Shown one piece after another: positions 30,176 through 38,220 of a stretch of 43,591 nucleotides of DNA. The position numbers were made by a program, and so were the translations under genes. The stretch comes from an uncultured Alphaproteobacteria bacterium (GTDB taxonomy: Bacteria; Pseudomonadota; Alphaproteobacteria; Rhodobacterales; Rhodobacteraceae). Numbering within the stretch: the stretch's first letter is position 1; every line of letters begins with the position of its first letter. The DNA lies in NCBI GenBank assembly GCA_902574225.1, contig CACGMO010000018.1:1-43591 (forward strand), written 5' to 3'. The notes below the pieces were generated by a model. That model had not been told where the DNA came from and made no database searches. It worked only from the letters and a program-made list of their open reading frames with translations.

Positions 30176-31183
30176 ATGAGAGTTAAAGCATATGCAGCAA
30201 AAAACGAAAAAGGACTGTTAGAACCTTATGAATACGAATTAGGGGAAATAGGGCCTGATGATGTTGATATAGAGATAGAAAACTGCGGACTTTGCTATAG
30301 TGATGTTCACTACATAGACAATGATTTTTCAAACAACGAATATCCCTTTGTTCCTGGCCATGAGGTCATTGGAAAAATAACAGCAATTGGCAGCCAAGTT
30401 AAAGACAGATATATTGGGCAAAGGGTAGGAGTCGGATTTCAGGCTGGTTATTGTAAGACATGTGAATGTTGCTATAACGGTGATCATAATCTATGTGATG
30501 ATAGAGTGGGTGTTTTCGTGGGGCGAAACGGGGGTTTTGCCGACAAAATAAGAGTTCAAGATTTAAGTGCTATTCCAATCCCTGACGCACTTGATCCCCG
30601 AACTGCCGGTCCACTAATGTGCGGTGGTATTACTGTCTTCAATCCCTTCGTCCAGTATGCAGTAAAACCTACAGATAGCGTATGTATTTTTGGAATAGGT
30701 GGGCTTGGACACATGGCTATTAAGTTTGCTAATGCTTGGGGTTGTGAAGTGACCGCTATTACCGGCTCTGAAAGTAAAGTAGATGAGGCAAAGAGTTACG
30801 GAGCACACAAAGTGGTTATTGCCAGTGATATTGACGCTATTAAGAAACTAAAAAAATCTTTCGATTATTTATTTTTCACAGGCCATGCATTTGAAGGTAA
30901 ATGGGGTTTGTTTATGAATACTCTTAAGCCAAAAGGCAGGCTTCATTTTCTTGGACTATTGCCCGAGCCTTTAAATATAACTATGTTTCACATGCTGAGG
31001 GGACAAAATTCAGTATCTGCAAGCCCTGTTGGAGGACCCGAAGCAATGAAGAAAATGGTAGACTTTTGTGCAAGACATAAAATCATTCCCGAGGTAGAGT
31101 TTTTCAAAATGTCAGATATCAACGAAGCCATAGCCCATCTTAAGAGTGGTAAGGCAAGATACAGGATAGTTTTGGAAAACTAA
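30176..31183 (+). CDS. ahr: Zinc-dependent aldehyde reductase (Ahr-like MDR)
   Basis: 335 aa from ATG 30176 (AGGAG 6 bases before); a GTG one codon upstream is less likely. Catalytic zinc ligands are Cys 40, His 62 and Glu 63 (GHE), with Cys 149. The structural zinc cysteines are 93, 96, 99 and 107. The nucleotide site is GIGGLG at 173-178. The LMCGGITVF and LKSGKARYRIVL stretches closely follow E. coli Ahr/YjgB, the NADPH-dependent broad-range aldehyde reductase of the cinnamyl-alcohol dehydrogenase group. It probably reduces aldehydes to alcohols in the cytoplasm. It stands alone next to the tRNA, before a convergent gene. The precise substrate is unknown. Confidence 0.82.
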   Translation: MRVKAYAAKNEKGLLEPYEYELGEIGPDDVDIEIENCGLCYSDVHYIDNDFSNNEYPFVPGHEVIGKITAIGSQVKDRYIGQRVGVGFQAGYCKTCECCYNGDHNLCDDRVGVFVGRNGGFADKIRVQDLSAIPIPDALDPRTAGPLMCGGITVFNPFVQYAVKPTDSVCIFGIGGLGHMAIKFANAWGCEVTAITGSESKVDEAKSYGAHKVVIASDIDAIKKLKKSFDYLFFTGHAFEGKWGLFMNTLKPKGRLHFLGLLPEPLNITMFHMLRGQNSVSASPVGGPEAMKKMVDFCARHKIIPEVEFFKMSDINEAIAHLKSGKARYRIVLEN

Positions 31184-31189
31184 TAGTGA

Positions 31190-31924
31190 TCAGTTTTTAA
31201 TTTTGATTGAAATCATTTCGGCGACGGAATTCTGATTTTCATTAACCTTTTCTTGTAAGTCATTAATACGTTCACGCCTCTCCGATATTTGCACCGAGTT
31301 CTTCATGATGTCTATAGCATTTGTCTGTGTCTTAGACTGGATTTCTATAATACGCTTTTGGTTCTCAGAAGCCAATTCCTCTATTTTTATACATCTCTTT
31401 GTGTTCTGGTCTATGCGCTTCTTGTTATCCTTTTCAGTAGCCTTGGACGGATGGAACTCACCCTTTAGAAATTTCTCATTTGTAGTTAAGTTTTCTGTAT
31501 TGAACTGGAGGGTTTCCTCATTTTTTTTCATAATCATTCTGTTAAGCTCAATTAGCTTTTTGTTTATCTCAGTGAGTTGTTTATTTACTTCAAGAATAGT
31601 CTTATTTACAGAAGATTTGTGCTCCAGAAAATCTAGTTGAGCTTTATTGTTCATTGACTCTCTAAAATTTATTTCAACCTCCTTTTCAGCAATCATATTG
31701 CTCATAATAGCTAACCTATTCCTTAAGATTTCATCTGTTTCTTGATTAGCTAGGTGATGGTTGCCCATGTAAGCTGCATTGTAGTTTCTCATGATTGAGG
31801 CATAATTTTGTTCGATAGAGGCTCTACATACTTCTACTTTTGTTTTGTTTGAATTAATAAGTATTTCAAGCTCGAATATTTTTCTACGATTAGATTGTAT
31901 TTGTGCCTTATTTTCCGGGTTCAT
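31190..31924 (-). CDS. Coiled-coil protein rich in Asn/Ile heptads, function unknown
   Basis: 244 aa, no signal peptide or membrane helix. Almost the whole chain is predicted helical, with repeated I/L-x-x-N and N-x-x-x-I spacing (NRRKIFELEILINSNKTKVE, LELNRMIMKKN-type stretches, QKRIIEIQSKTQTNAIDIMK). The opening MNPENKAQIQSNRRKIFELE and the ARNYNAAYMGNHHLANQ-like segment (about 46-62) resemble a protein type I associate with marine microbial genomes, but I know no function. Asn at core positions suggests a polar-core coiled coil, often oligomeric. It converges with the aldehyde reductase gene, with 6 bp between the stops. A filament or scaffold is possible. Confidence 0.6.
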   Translation of the reverse strand: MNPENKAQIQSNRRKIFELEILINSNKTKVEVCRASIEQNYASIMRNYNAAYMGNHHLANQETDEILRNRLAIMSNMIAEKEVEINFRESMNNKAQLDFLEHKSSVNKTILEVNKQLTEINKKLIELNRMIMKKNEETLQFNTENLTTNEKFLKGEFHPSKATEKDNKKRIDQNTKRCIKIEELASENQKRIIEIQSKTQTNAIDIMKNSVQISERRERINDLQEKVNENQNSVAEMISIKIKN

Positions 31925-32048
31925 ACGTCACCTCTTTCAAAATATATTGATTGTTAAATCTTTACTACCTATCACTTTAAACTACTATAACTAATTAAAG
32001 ATATAAAAATATTAAATTTTGGTAAACCGATTTTAGGATTAGAAAAAA

Positions 32049-32897
32049 ATGTATAGAGAATTATTGACTTCGCAGCGTGGAGATGCTTTCGTGATTTCGC
32101 TTAACAGACCGGAAAAGTTAAACGCTTTTACAAAAACCATGCAGGATGAACTCATCACAGCCTTTGATTACGCCGACCAGACTGATGAGATTAAATTCGT
32201 TGTAATTACTGGTGAAGGGCGTGCCTATTGCGCTGGGGCAGATTTAGTTGATGGTCCAAATACTTTTAATTATGCAGAAGAAGGTAACAGGCTTTCTAAT
32301 GACGATCATCGTGATGGAGGCGGGTTAGTAGCGCTTAGAATTTTTAGATCTAAGAAGCCAGTAATAGGTGCGATTAATGGGGATGCTGTTGGTGTAGGAG
32401 CGACAATGACTTTACCAATGGATATAAGAATTGCCTCTAAATCGGCTCGGTTTGGATTTGTGTTTTCAAGAAGAGGTGCAGTACCCGAAGCGTGTTCCAG
32501 CTGGTTTCTTCCAAGAATAGTAGGTATTTCTAAAGCTCTGGATTGGTGCTACACTGGGAAAGTATTTAATTCTCAAGAAGCCTTGCAACATGGATTGGTT
32601 TCGGAAGTAATATCCGATGATATTTTGATAGATAGAGCACTTGACATTGGAGCAAGCTACAGTGGTAAAACCTCCGCGATATCAGTATCCCTTGCAAGGC
32701 AAATGATGTGGAATATGCTAGCCGCAACCCACCCAGAGGAAGCACATATTTTAGACTCTATGGCGATGGAAAAAATGGGAAAGTCCCCAGATATTAAGGA
32801 AGGAATAGCGTCGTTTTTAGAAAAGAGAGAACCTAATTTTCCAATGAAAGTCAGCAAAGATTTACCTGACCTATCTGCTGCTATTAATTCCGAGTAG
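32049..32897 (+). CDS. Enoyl-CoA hydratase/isomerase family protein (crotonase)
   Basis: 282 aa. Crotonase landmarks are the N-terminal SLNRPEKLNAFTKTMQDEL, the oxyanion-hole segment GEGRAYCAGADL, and GDAVGVGATMTLPMDIRIAS. The catalytic-loop segment RRGAVPEACSSWFLPRIVG retains the Glu of PEA. The C-terminal FLEKREPNFP is typical of acyl-CoA hydratases of beta-oxidation or side-chain degradation. It is separate from the tight operon that follows, lies tail-to-tail with the FAD oxidoreductase, and has no clear ribosome site. Substrate unknown. Confidence 0.82.
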   Translation: MYRELLTSQRGDAFVISLNRPEKLNAFTKTMQDELITAFDYADQTDEIKFVVITGEGRAYCAGADLVDGPNTFNYAEEGNRLSNDDHRDGGGLVALRIFRSKKPVIGAINGDAVGVGATMTLPMDIRIASKSARFGFVFSRRGAVPEACSSWFLPRIVGISKALDWCYTGKVFNSQEALQHGLVSEVISDDILIDRALDIGASYSGKTSAISVSLARQMMWNMLAATHPEEAHILDSMAMEKMGKSPDIKEGIASFLEKREPNFPMKVSKDLPDLSAAINSE

Positions 32898-32905
32898 TGA
32901 TAAGC

Positions 32906-34171
32906 TTACATTTTAAAAGATTTTAAAGAATTGTTTGCTACGGCTACCATTTCATAGAAAGTGCTCTTCTCTCTTGTGAAAGCCTCTTTGTATTGTCTAA
33001 CGGCAGAAACAGGTAGAACAGATAAGTTTTGCGATAATAAGGCTGAAGCACAAGCTTTTCCAAAAAGAGTTCCCGGCGCAATGCCCCTTCCTGAATATCC
33101 GAAACACGATAGAGCATTCTCTTCAAAGTTGACAATTTTTGGTATATGGTCTTTAGTCATTGCAATCTTACCGGACCATTGATAGTCAAATTCTACGTCT
33201 GGTAAAAAGGGAAATAGGTCCTTAAGCTTTCTTTTTGCCCAATTCAAATGAACATATTGTCCTAAGCCATCAGTGTTGCCCATTGTTCCAATAATAAGGC
33301 GCCCAGCGTCATCTACCCTAAATGAAGACATAATTGTTGCTGTATCCCAACAACCCTCCTTGCCGGGTAAGATCGTACTCATTTCATTAGAATTTAGAGG
33401 TCTTGTGGCAAATTGAGAATAATAAACCGTGGAAAATTTACCCGTATTGTATGGCTTATCTAAATCTTGATAGGCATTCATCGCGAGTAATAAATATTTG
33501 CTTTTAATCTCAATGCCTCGTACATAGGTTTTCCATATACCATTTTGTTTTCTAAAGTGAGATACTCTTGATTTTTCATAAATCTTTACGCCTAATTCTT
33601 TTGCTTTTCGTGCGAGGCCTCTACAATAAGCCAATGGATGTATTGTTCCAGCTCTAGGGTCATGAAGTGATCCAAAAAATTTTGAGCTTCCCAATTTATT
33701 GTCAGTTTCAGTTTTATTGATCAGAGTTAGAGGCTCTTCAAAAATTTTACCTTGATCAAATCTTTCACTTAGATATTCCATTCCCTTTTCAGAATGAGCG
33801 CAATGCAAAGTTCCATTTCTTTCAGGATCACATTTAATTTGATTTTCTTCAATAATTGAGAAAACTAAATCAGGGGCTGATGCGAGTGCGGATATAAGAG
33901 TTCTACCTTGCTCTTCTCCTAAAATGGAAATGATTTTTTTTGGTGGTAGCCATAGTCCTGCATTTACCAAGCCAACATTTCTACCGGAACCACCGAACCC
34001 AATGGTCTCACATTCCAGTAATACTGCTTTGGCTCCCTGTTTTGCTGCTTCTAAAGCGGCAGAGCACCCTGTAAAACCTCCACCAATTATCAATAAATCA
34101 GTAGTAATGCTTTCAGGGTCCTCAGAAAAATTCTCTTTTTCTTTAGACGTATTTTCCCATAAATTGTTCAT
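32906..34171 (-). CDS. FAD-dependent amine/amino-acid oxidoreductase (DAO family)
   Basis: 421 aa. The N-terminal dinucleotide fold is LLIIGGGFTGCSAALEAAKQ followed by the acidic end of strand 2 (VLLECE) and the GFGGSGRNVGLVNAG segment typical of gamma-glutamylputrescine oxidase-like enzymes (PuuB/OrdL group). The C-terminal FCYSGRGIAPGTLFGK-type motif (CFGYSGRGIAPGTLFGKACA) completes the FAD site. It likely oxidises an amine or N-methyl amino acid with oxygen or a carrier. The gene is 49 bp upstream of the SDR gene on the same strand, so the two may be co-transcribed (SDR first). Confidence 0.8.
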   Translation of the reverse strand: MNNLWENTSKEKENFSEDPESITTDLLIIGGGFTGCSAALEAAKQGAKAVLLECETIGFGGSGRNVGLVNAGLWLPPKKIISILGEEQGRTLISALASAPDLVFSIIEENQIKCDPERNGTLHCAHSEKGMEYLSERFDQGKIFEEPLTLINKTETDNKLGSSKFFGSLHDPRAGTIHPLAYCRGLARKAKELGVKIYEKSRVSHFRKQNGIWKTYVRGIEIKSKYLLLAMNAYQDLDKPYNTGKFSTVYYSQFATRPLNSNEMSTILPGKEGCWDTATIMSSFRVDDAGRLIIGTMGNTDGLGQYVHLNWAKRKLKDLFPFLPDVEFDYQWSGKIAMTKDHIPKIVNFEENALSCFGYSGRGIAPGTLFGKACASALLSQNLSVLPVSAVRQYKEAFTREKSTFYEMVAVANNSLKSFKM

Positions 34172-34220
34172 TGCAATAATCTATACTTATTTGAAAAATT
34201 ACGTATGTATGGCCAGCTAC

Positions 34221-35009
34221 TCAATCTAATTTTAATGGCATGCCGATAAGCAAACCGCCATCAACTGCTAACAGTTGGCCTGTAACATGATTGCTTAAAT
34301 CACTAGCAAAAAAAAGTATTGACCCAATTATGTCTTCAGCGGTAGGGCATTCGCCAAGGGGATTTTTATTTTCATACGCTAATATCGCTTCCTTAAACTT
34401 CTGATCTCCAAGGCTATTTTTCCACCAGTCGGTTGCTACAAAACCTGGACATACCGCATTAACCCTTATTCCATCTGGACCTAGTGAGCGAGAAAGTGCC
34501 ATTGTCATGGAGTTAAGGGCACCCTTAGACGCAGCATAGGCAATTGATGACCCCATTCCTCGTAGGCCAGCAACAGATGAGATATTCACGATACTACTTT
34601 TTCTATTTCTGGCGAGATGAGGTCGTGCATATTTGATTAACTCATAGTTGCTATTAAGGTTTAAAGCCAAAATATTTTCAAAGTCATCTCTTTGCAATGC
34701 ATCTAAGTTAGAATGATCGGCAAACTTTGTTCTGCCGGCATTATTTATTAAAATGTTGATTGCATTAAATTCGCCGAGCGCTTTATCAATTAAATGCTTG
34801 CATCCTTCATCAGTTGCAATATCAGACTTTACTATAAGAGGCGATTTTCCGAGTTGTGAGCATTTATGCGCCACTTCCTCTGCTGCCTCTTTGCTCTTGG
34901 AATAATTAATTGTAACCCTACCACCTAAAGCAGTTATTTTTTTCGCTGCCTCGGCGCCAATTCCTAACGAAGATCCAGTGATAACAGCAACCTTACCGTC
35001 AAAATTCAT
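34221..35009 (-). CDS. Short-chain dehydrogenase/reductase
   Basis: 262 aa from the second of two ATGs near GGAGG (5 bases before it); the frame from 35033 lacks a site. TGSSLGIG gives the NAD(P) site near residue 11. NNAG lies in the middle, the active-site Ser is in NISSVAG and Tyr/Lys in YAASK. The C-terminal substrate-binding end is VTGQLLAVDGG. This is the classical SDR family (FabG-like); the substrate, a 3-hydroxyacyl or other secondary alcohol, is not evident. It is divergent from the GST gene with a 137-bp gap, and upstream of the FAD oxidoreductase. Confidence 0.85.
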   Translation of the reverse strand: MNFDGKVAVITGSSLGIGAEAAKKITALGGRVTINYSKSKEAAEEVAHKCSQLGKSPLIVKSDIATDEGCKHLIDKALGEFNAINILINNAGRTKFADHSNLDALQRDDFENILALNLNSNYELIKYARPHLARNRKSSIVNISSVAGLRGMGSSIAYAASKGALNSMTMALSRSLGPDGIRVNAVCPGFVATDWWKNSLGDQKFKEAILAYENKNPLGECPTAEDIIGSILFFASDLSNHVTGQLLAVDGGLLIGMPLKLD

Positions 35010-35145
35010 CATATCCTCCGAATAAACTTTCATTTAACAAAAGAATATTTCAAAATTAAAAATATTTTAAGAGATACTTTATATTTTAAAAAGATTGGTT
35101 CATGATATAAACTTAAGCATTGTTTTAGATAGAAGGAAAATGCAT

Positions 35146-35751
35146 ATGAAGCTTTATTTTGCACCAAATTCAAGGGCAGTAAGGATAGCTTGGTTGCTGG
35201 AGGAGCTAGGCTTAGATTACGAAGTTGAAAAATATTCAGTGGGAGACAGAGCACTTCGAACACCTGAATACTACAAAATACATCCTATGGGGCGCATTCC
35301 GGTATTAGAAGACGGGCAAGTCAGGATATATGAGTCAGGTGCTATTGTTCAATATTTATTGGCGCGATATGGAGACGGAAAATTTTCTCCAGACGTCGAA
35401 GACCCCATGTTTCCCGAATACTTACAATGGCTTCATTATGCTGAAGGTTCGATAATGGGCCAAGTAAATATTTTAGTAGTAGAAACAATACTTCTTCCTC
35501 CAGAAAAGAGGAATGATGTAAATGTAAACCGAGCTAAAAAATTGCTTGGCGTAGCACTCGGTAACGTCGATAGCAGGCTAGTAGACCGAGATTATTTAAC
35601 CGGCACTTTTTCAGGAGCGGATATAATGACAGGCCACGCTTGCTTTGGTGCCATGAGAGCAGGCGCAGATATTTCAGAGATGACGAACCTAGATTCCTAC
35701 GTTAATCGTTTGCTGAAGAGACCAGCTTTGGAAAAGGCGAGATCATTATGA
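35146..35751 (+). CDS. Glutathione S-transferase family protein
   Basis: 201 aa from ATG 35146 (AAGGA 8 bases before); the longer frames have no site. The N-terminal thioredoxin fold begins MKLYFAPNSRAVRIAWLLEE, with Ser 9 in the catalytic region, then HPMGRIPVLEDGQVRIYESGAI with the cis-Pro before V. The C-terminal helical domain contains YLTGTFSGADIMTG. This resembles bacterial GSTs in catabolic operons that open epoxides or isomerise thiol adducts. It is the first gene of a compact plus-strand run to 42286 and overlaps the next gene by 4 bp. Confidence 0.85.
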   Translation: MKLYFAPNSRAVRIAWLLEELGLDYEVEKYSVGDRALRTPEYYKIHPMGRIPVLEDGQVRIYESGAIVQYLLARYGDGKFSPDVEDPMFPEYLQWLHYAEGSIMGQVNILVVETILLPPEKRNDVNVNRAKKLLGVALGNVDSRLVDRDYLTGTFSGADIMTGHACFGAMRAGADISEMTNLDSYVNRLLKRPALEKARSL

Positions 35752-36578
35752 TTAAAAGTAATATAATAAAACACACTGATCACTTACAAGCGGAAATAAG
35801 AGATAATATTGGTTTGATAGCATTTAATCGACCTGAGTCAAAAAATGCATTATCAGATGAACTAACACCAGCTTTGAGGACGACTTTAGAAAATTTTGAG
35901 AGTGATAAAAATGTACGAGTAATTTTAATCACTGGTAATGGAGGAGCGTTCTGTTCTGGAGGAGATGTAAAAAGCTTTGCAAACAATAGTGATCCAGGAT
36001 TATCGAGTGATTTGTCTGTTGAACAAAAAGTTAGAAAATTACAAATTGGTCAGGAGGGAGTTTCCTTAAAGATACATGAAATGCCAAAACCAACTATAGC
36101 CGTACTTCCGGGAGCAGCTGCTGGTGCTGGAATGTCAATAGCGTTGGCTTGTGACATTAGAATTGCCTCAGAGGATGCTTTTTTTGTTCCTGGGTTTGGC
36201 GGTATAGGGCTCTCGGGTGATTATGGTGGAAGTTGGTCCCTTGGACAACTAGTAGGACCTTCTAAGGCAAAAGACATTTACTTTTCCAATAAGAGAATTA
36301 GTGCTTCCGAGGCATTAAATGAAGGTATCGTTAATTATGTAGTTTCAAATGAAGAACTTGAAGAGTTCTCATTTAAAAAAGCACAAAATATAGCTTATTT
36401 CTCTCCTACTGCTCTTCAATATATGAAAGAGAATCATAATAGAGCTACTTTTTCTACAATGAAAGAAAGCCTAGCTATGGAAGCGGATAGAATGATCAGA
36501 TGCTTTCAAACGGAAGATCATAAAAATGCAGCAAAATCTTTCGTAAATAAAGAGAAACCAATTTTCAAGGGTCAATAA
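35748..36578 (+). CDS. PaaG-like enoyl-CoA isomerase/hydratase (crotonase)
   Basis: 276 aa, start overlapping the GST stop (ATGA). Crotonase landmarks are IAFNRPESKNALSDEL, GNGGAFCSGGDVKSF, and LPGAAAGAGMSIALACDIRI. The catalytic loop is GGIGLSGDYGGSWSLGQLVG, with Asp in place of the usual Glu, as in PaaG-type isomerases. It may isomerise or hydrate an unsaturated or epoxide-type CoA thioester. Coupling to the GST suggests that both act on one pathway. Confidence 0.82.
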   Translation: MIKSNIIKHTDHLQAEIRDNIGLIAFNRPESKNALSDELTPALRTTLENFESDKNVRVILITGNGGAFCSGGDVKSFANNSDPGLSSDLSVEQKVRKLQIGQEGVSLKIHEMPKPTIAVLPGAAAGAGMSIALACDIRIASEDAFFVPGFGGIGLSGDYGGSWSLGQLVGPSKAKDIYFSNKRISASEALNEGIVNYVVSNEELEEFSFKKAQNIAYFSPTALQYMKENHNRATFSTMKESLAMEADRMIRCFQTEDHKNAAKSFVNKEKPIFKGQ

Positions 36579-36592
36579 TTAGGAGGAGTTAT

Positions 36593-37198
36593 ATGGTCGA
36601 ATTTAAATTTATTTTTGATTTTGGAAGTCCAAAAGCATATCTCGTTTACAATATGGTTCCAGGCATTGAGGAACGAACTGGCGTTAAAGCAGACTATGTC
36701 CCTGTTTTACTTGGTGGCATATTCAAATCAACAAATAACGTTTCTCCTATTGAGGCATTTAAAACAGTTCCTGCTAAGGGTAAATATGATGATTTAGACA
36801 CAGCGAGATTTGTAAAGAAGCATGGTATCGATTTTAACTTTAATTCTCATTTCCCTATTAATACTTTAAACCTTATGCGAGGAGCAATATATGCTAAGGA
36901 AAATGATTTTTTTGAAGACTATATTAAGGTTATTTTTAAAAGTATGTGGGTTGATAACAAAAAAATGGATGAGTTAGATGTTATAAAAACTGTTTTAGAG
37001 GAAAATAAGTTACCAGCTCAAAATATTTTCGAAGGCACTCAAGATCAGAATATTAAATCGAAGCTTATAGAAAATACTTCTAAAGCAGTGGAAGATGGAT
37101 TATTTGGAGTTCCAAGCTTTTTGATTGATAACGAACTTTTTTTTGGTAAAGAAACACTTCAAGATGTTGAAGACTTAATTAAAGGTAAAGTTGCTTGA
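36593..37198 (+). CDS. HCCA-isomerase-like protein (kappa-class GST fold)
   Basis: 201 aa with AGGAGG 8 bases upstream. The N-terminus FKFIFDFGSPKAYLVYN gives the catalytic Ser at residue 12 of the DsbA-like fold; 2-hydroxychromene-2-carboxylate isomerases use glutathione at this place. The C-terminal EDGLFGVPSFLIDNELFFGK is the conserved cis-Pro region. This supports a glutathione-dependent isomerisation in the same pathway as the upstream GST. The stop overlaps the next start by 4 bp. Confidence 0.8.
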   Translation: MVEFKFIFDFGSPKAYLVYNMVPGIEERTGVKADYVPVLLGGIFKSTNNVSPIEAFKTVPAKGKYDDLDTARFVKKHGIDFNFNSHFPINTLNLMRGAIYAKENDFFEDYIKVIFKSMWVDNKKMDELDVIKTVLEENKLPAQNIFEGTQDQNIKSKLIENTSKAVEDGLFGVPSFLIDNELFFGKETLQDVEDLIKGKVA

Positions 37199-38214
37199 TT
37201 ACGAAACAATTTATTCTAAAAGACGCTCCAGACGCAAAATTGAATGTCTCTAATTTTGAGTTGCAAGAGGTAGAGTTGCCCGAACTAGTGGATGGTGAAG
37301 TTCTAATTCGTAATATATTATTATCCATTGATGCTGCAAATAGAACTTGGATGCAGGGAAGAACTTATAGGGACCAAGTCATAGCTGGGGATGTAATGCC
37401 GAGTTACTCGGTCGCTGAGATTATAGAAAGTAAAGATCCAGAGTTTGAAAAAGGCCAGATAGTGACGGCGGATAGCTTTTGGGCAGAGTATAGCGTTATT
37501 CAGTCAAAAGACTTAAATAAGTGCCCAGACAATATATCGTTGCCAAATTTGTTGTCTCTTTTTGGGATAGCTGGTCTAACGGCTTATCATGGATTATTTG
37601 ACGTAGGGAAGGCAAAACCTTCTGACACGGTAGTAGTATCAGCTGCAGCTGGGTCAGTTGGTGTGTACGTCGGCCAGTTGGCTAAAGCTATTGGCTGTAA
37701 AGTTGTTGGAATTGCGGGTGGTGATACAAAATGCAAAAAAGTAGTTAAAGAGCTGGGCTTTGATGGATGTGTAGATTATAAAAATGCAAATTTAGTGCGG
37801 GATTTAAAGACTCATTGTCCCGAGGGAATTGATATTTATTTCGACAACGTAGGAGGCACAGTGCTTGAAGCGGTTTTAATTAGAATGAAAAACAAGGGAA
37901 GAGTTGTTTGCTGCGGGGCAGTCAGTCAATATGAAAGCGCTTCTCCAATTGGACCTAGGAATGTACCAGGCTTTGTTATTACCAAAAGGCTAAAATTGGA
38001 GGGATTCATTGTTATGGATTTCAAAGAGAAGCACCTGGAAGCAATCACCCACATGAAAAAATTATTAAATGAAGGAAAGATTTCCATAGTTGAAGATATA
38101 ACCGAGGGTCTTCCAAGTGCCCCAAAGGCGCTTGTCAATCTCCTGAATGGAAAAAACTTTGGTAAGAGTATGGTGAGAGTGGGTCCGGATCCCGATAAGC
38201 GAAAAATGAACTAA
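37195..38214 (+). CDS. NADPH-dependent MDR oxidoreductase (CurA/leukotriene-reductase-like)
   Basis: 339 aa from a TTG that overlaps the preceding stop. There are no zinc-ligand cysteines in the usual places. The nucleotide-binding segment is AAAGSVGVYVGQLAKAIGCK (150-169), and FDNVGGTVLEAVL plus the GRVVCCGAVSQY stretch fit the zinc-free MDR branch that reduces alkenal or enone double bonds. It is expected to work in the cytoplasm, perhaps as an enoyl reductase in this operon. Confidence 0.82.
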   Translation: MITKQFILKDAPDAKLNVSNFELQEVELPELVDGEVLIRNILLSIDAANRTWMQGRTYRDQVIAGDVMPSYSVAEIIESKDPEFEKGQIVTADSFWAEYSVIQSKDLNKCPDNISLPNLLSLFGIAGLTAYHGLFDVGKAKPSDTVVVSAAAGSVGVYVGQLAKAIGCKVVGIAGGDTKCKKVVKELGFDGCVDYKNANLVRDLKTHCPEGIDIYFDNVGGTVLEAVLIRMKNKGRVVCCGAVSQYESASPIGPRNVPGFVITKRLKLEGFIVMDFKEKHLEAITHMKKLLNEGKISIVEDITEGLPSAPKALVNLLNGKNFGKSMVRVGPDPDKRKMN

Positions 38215-38220
38215 TTCAAA

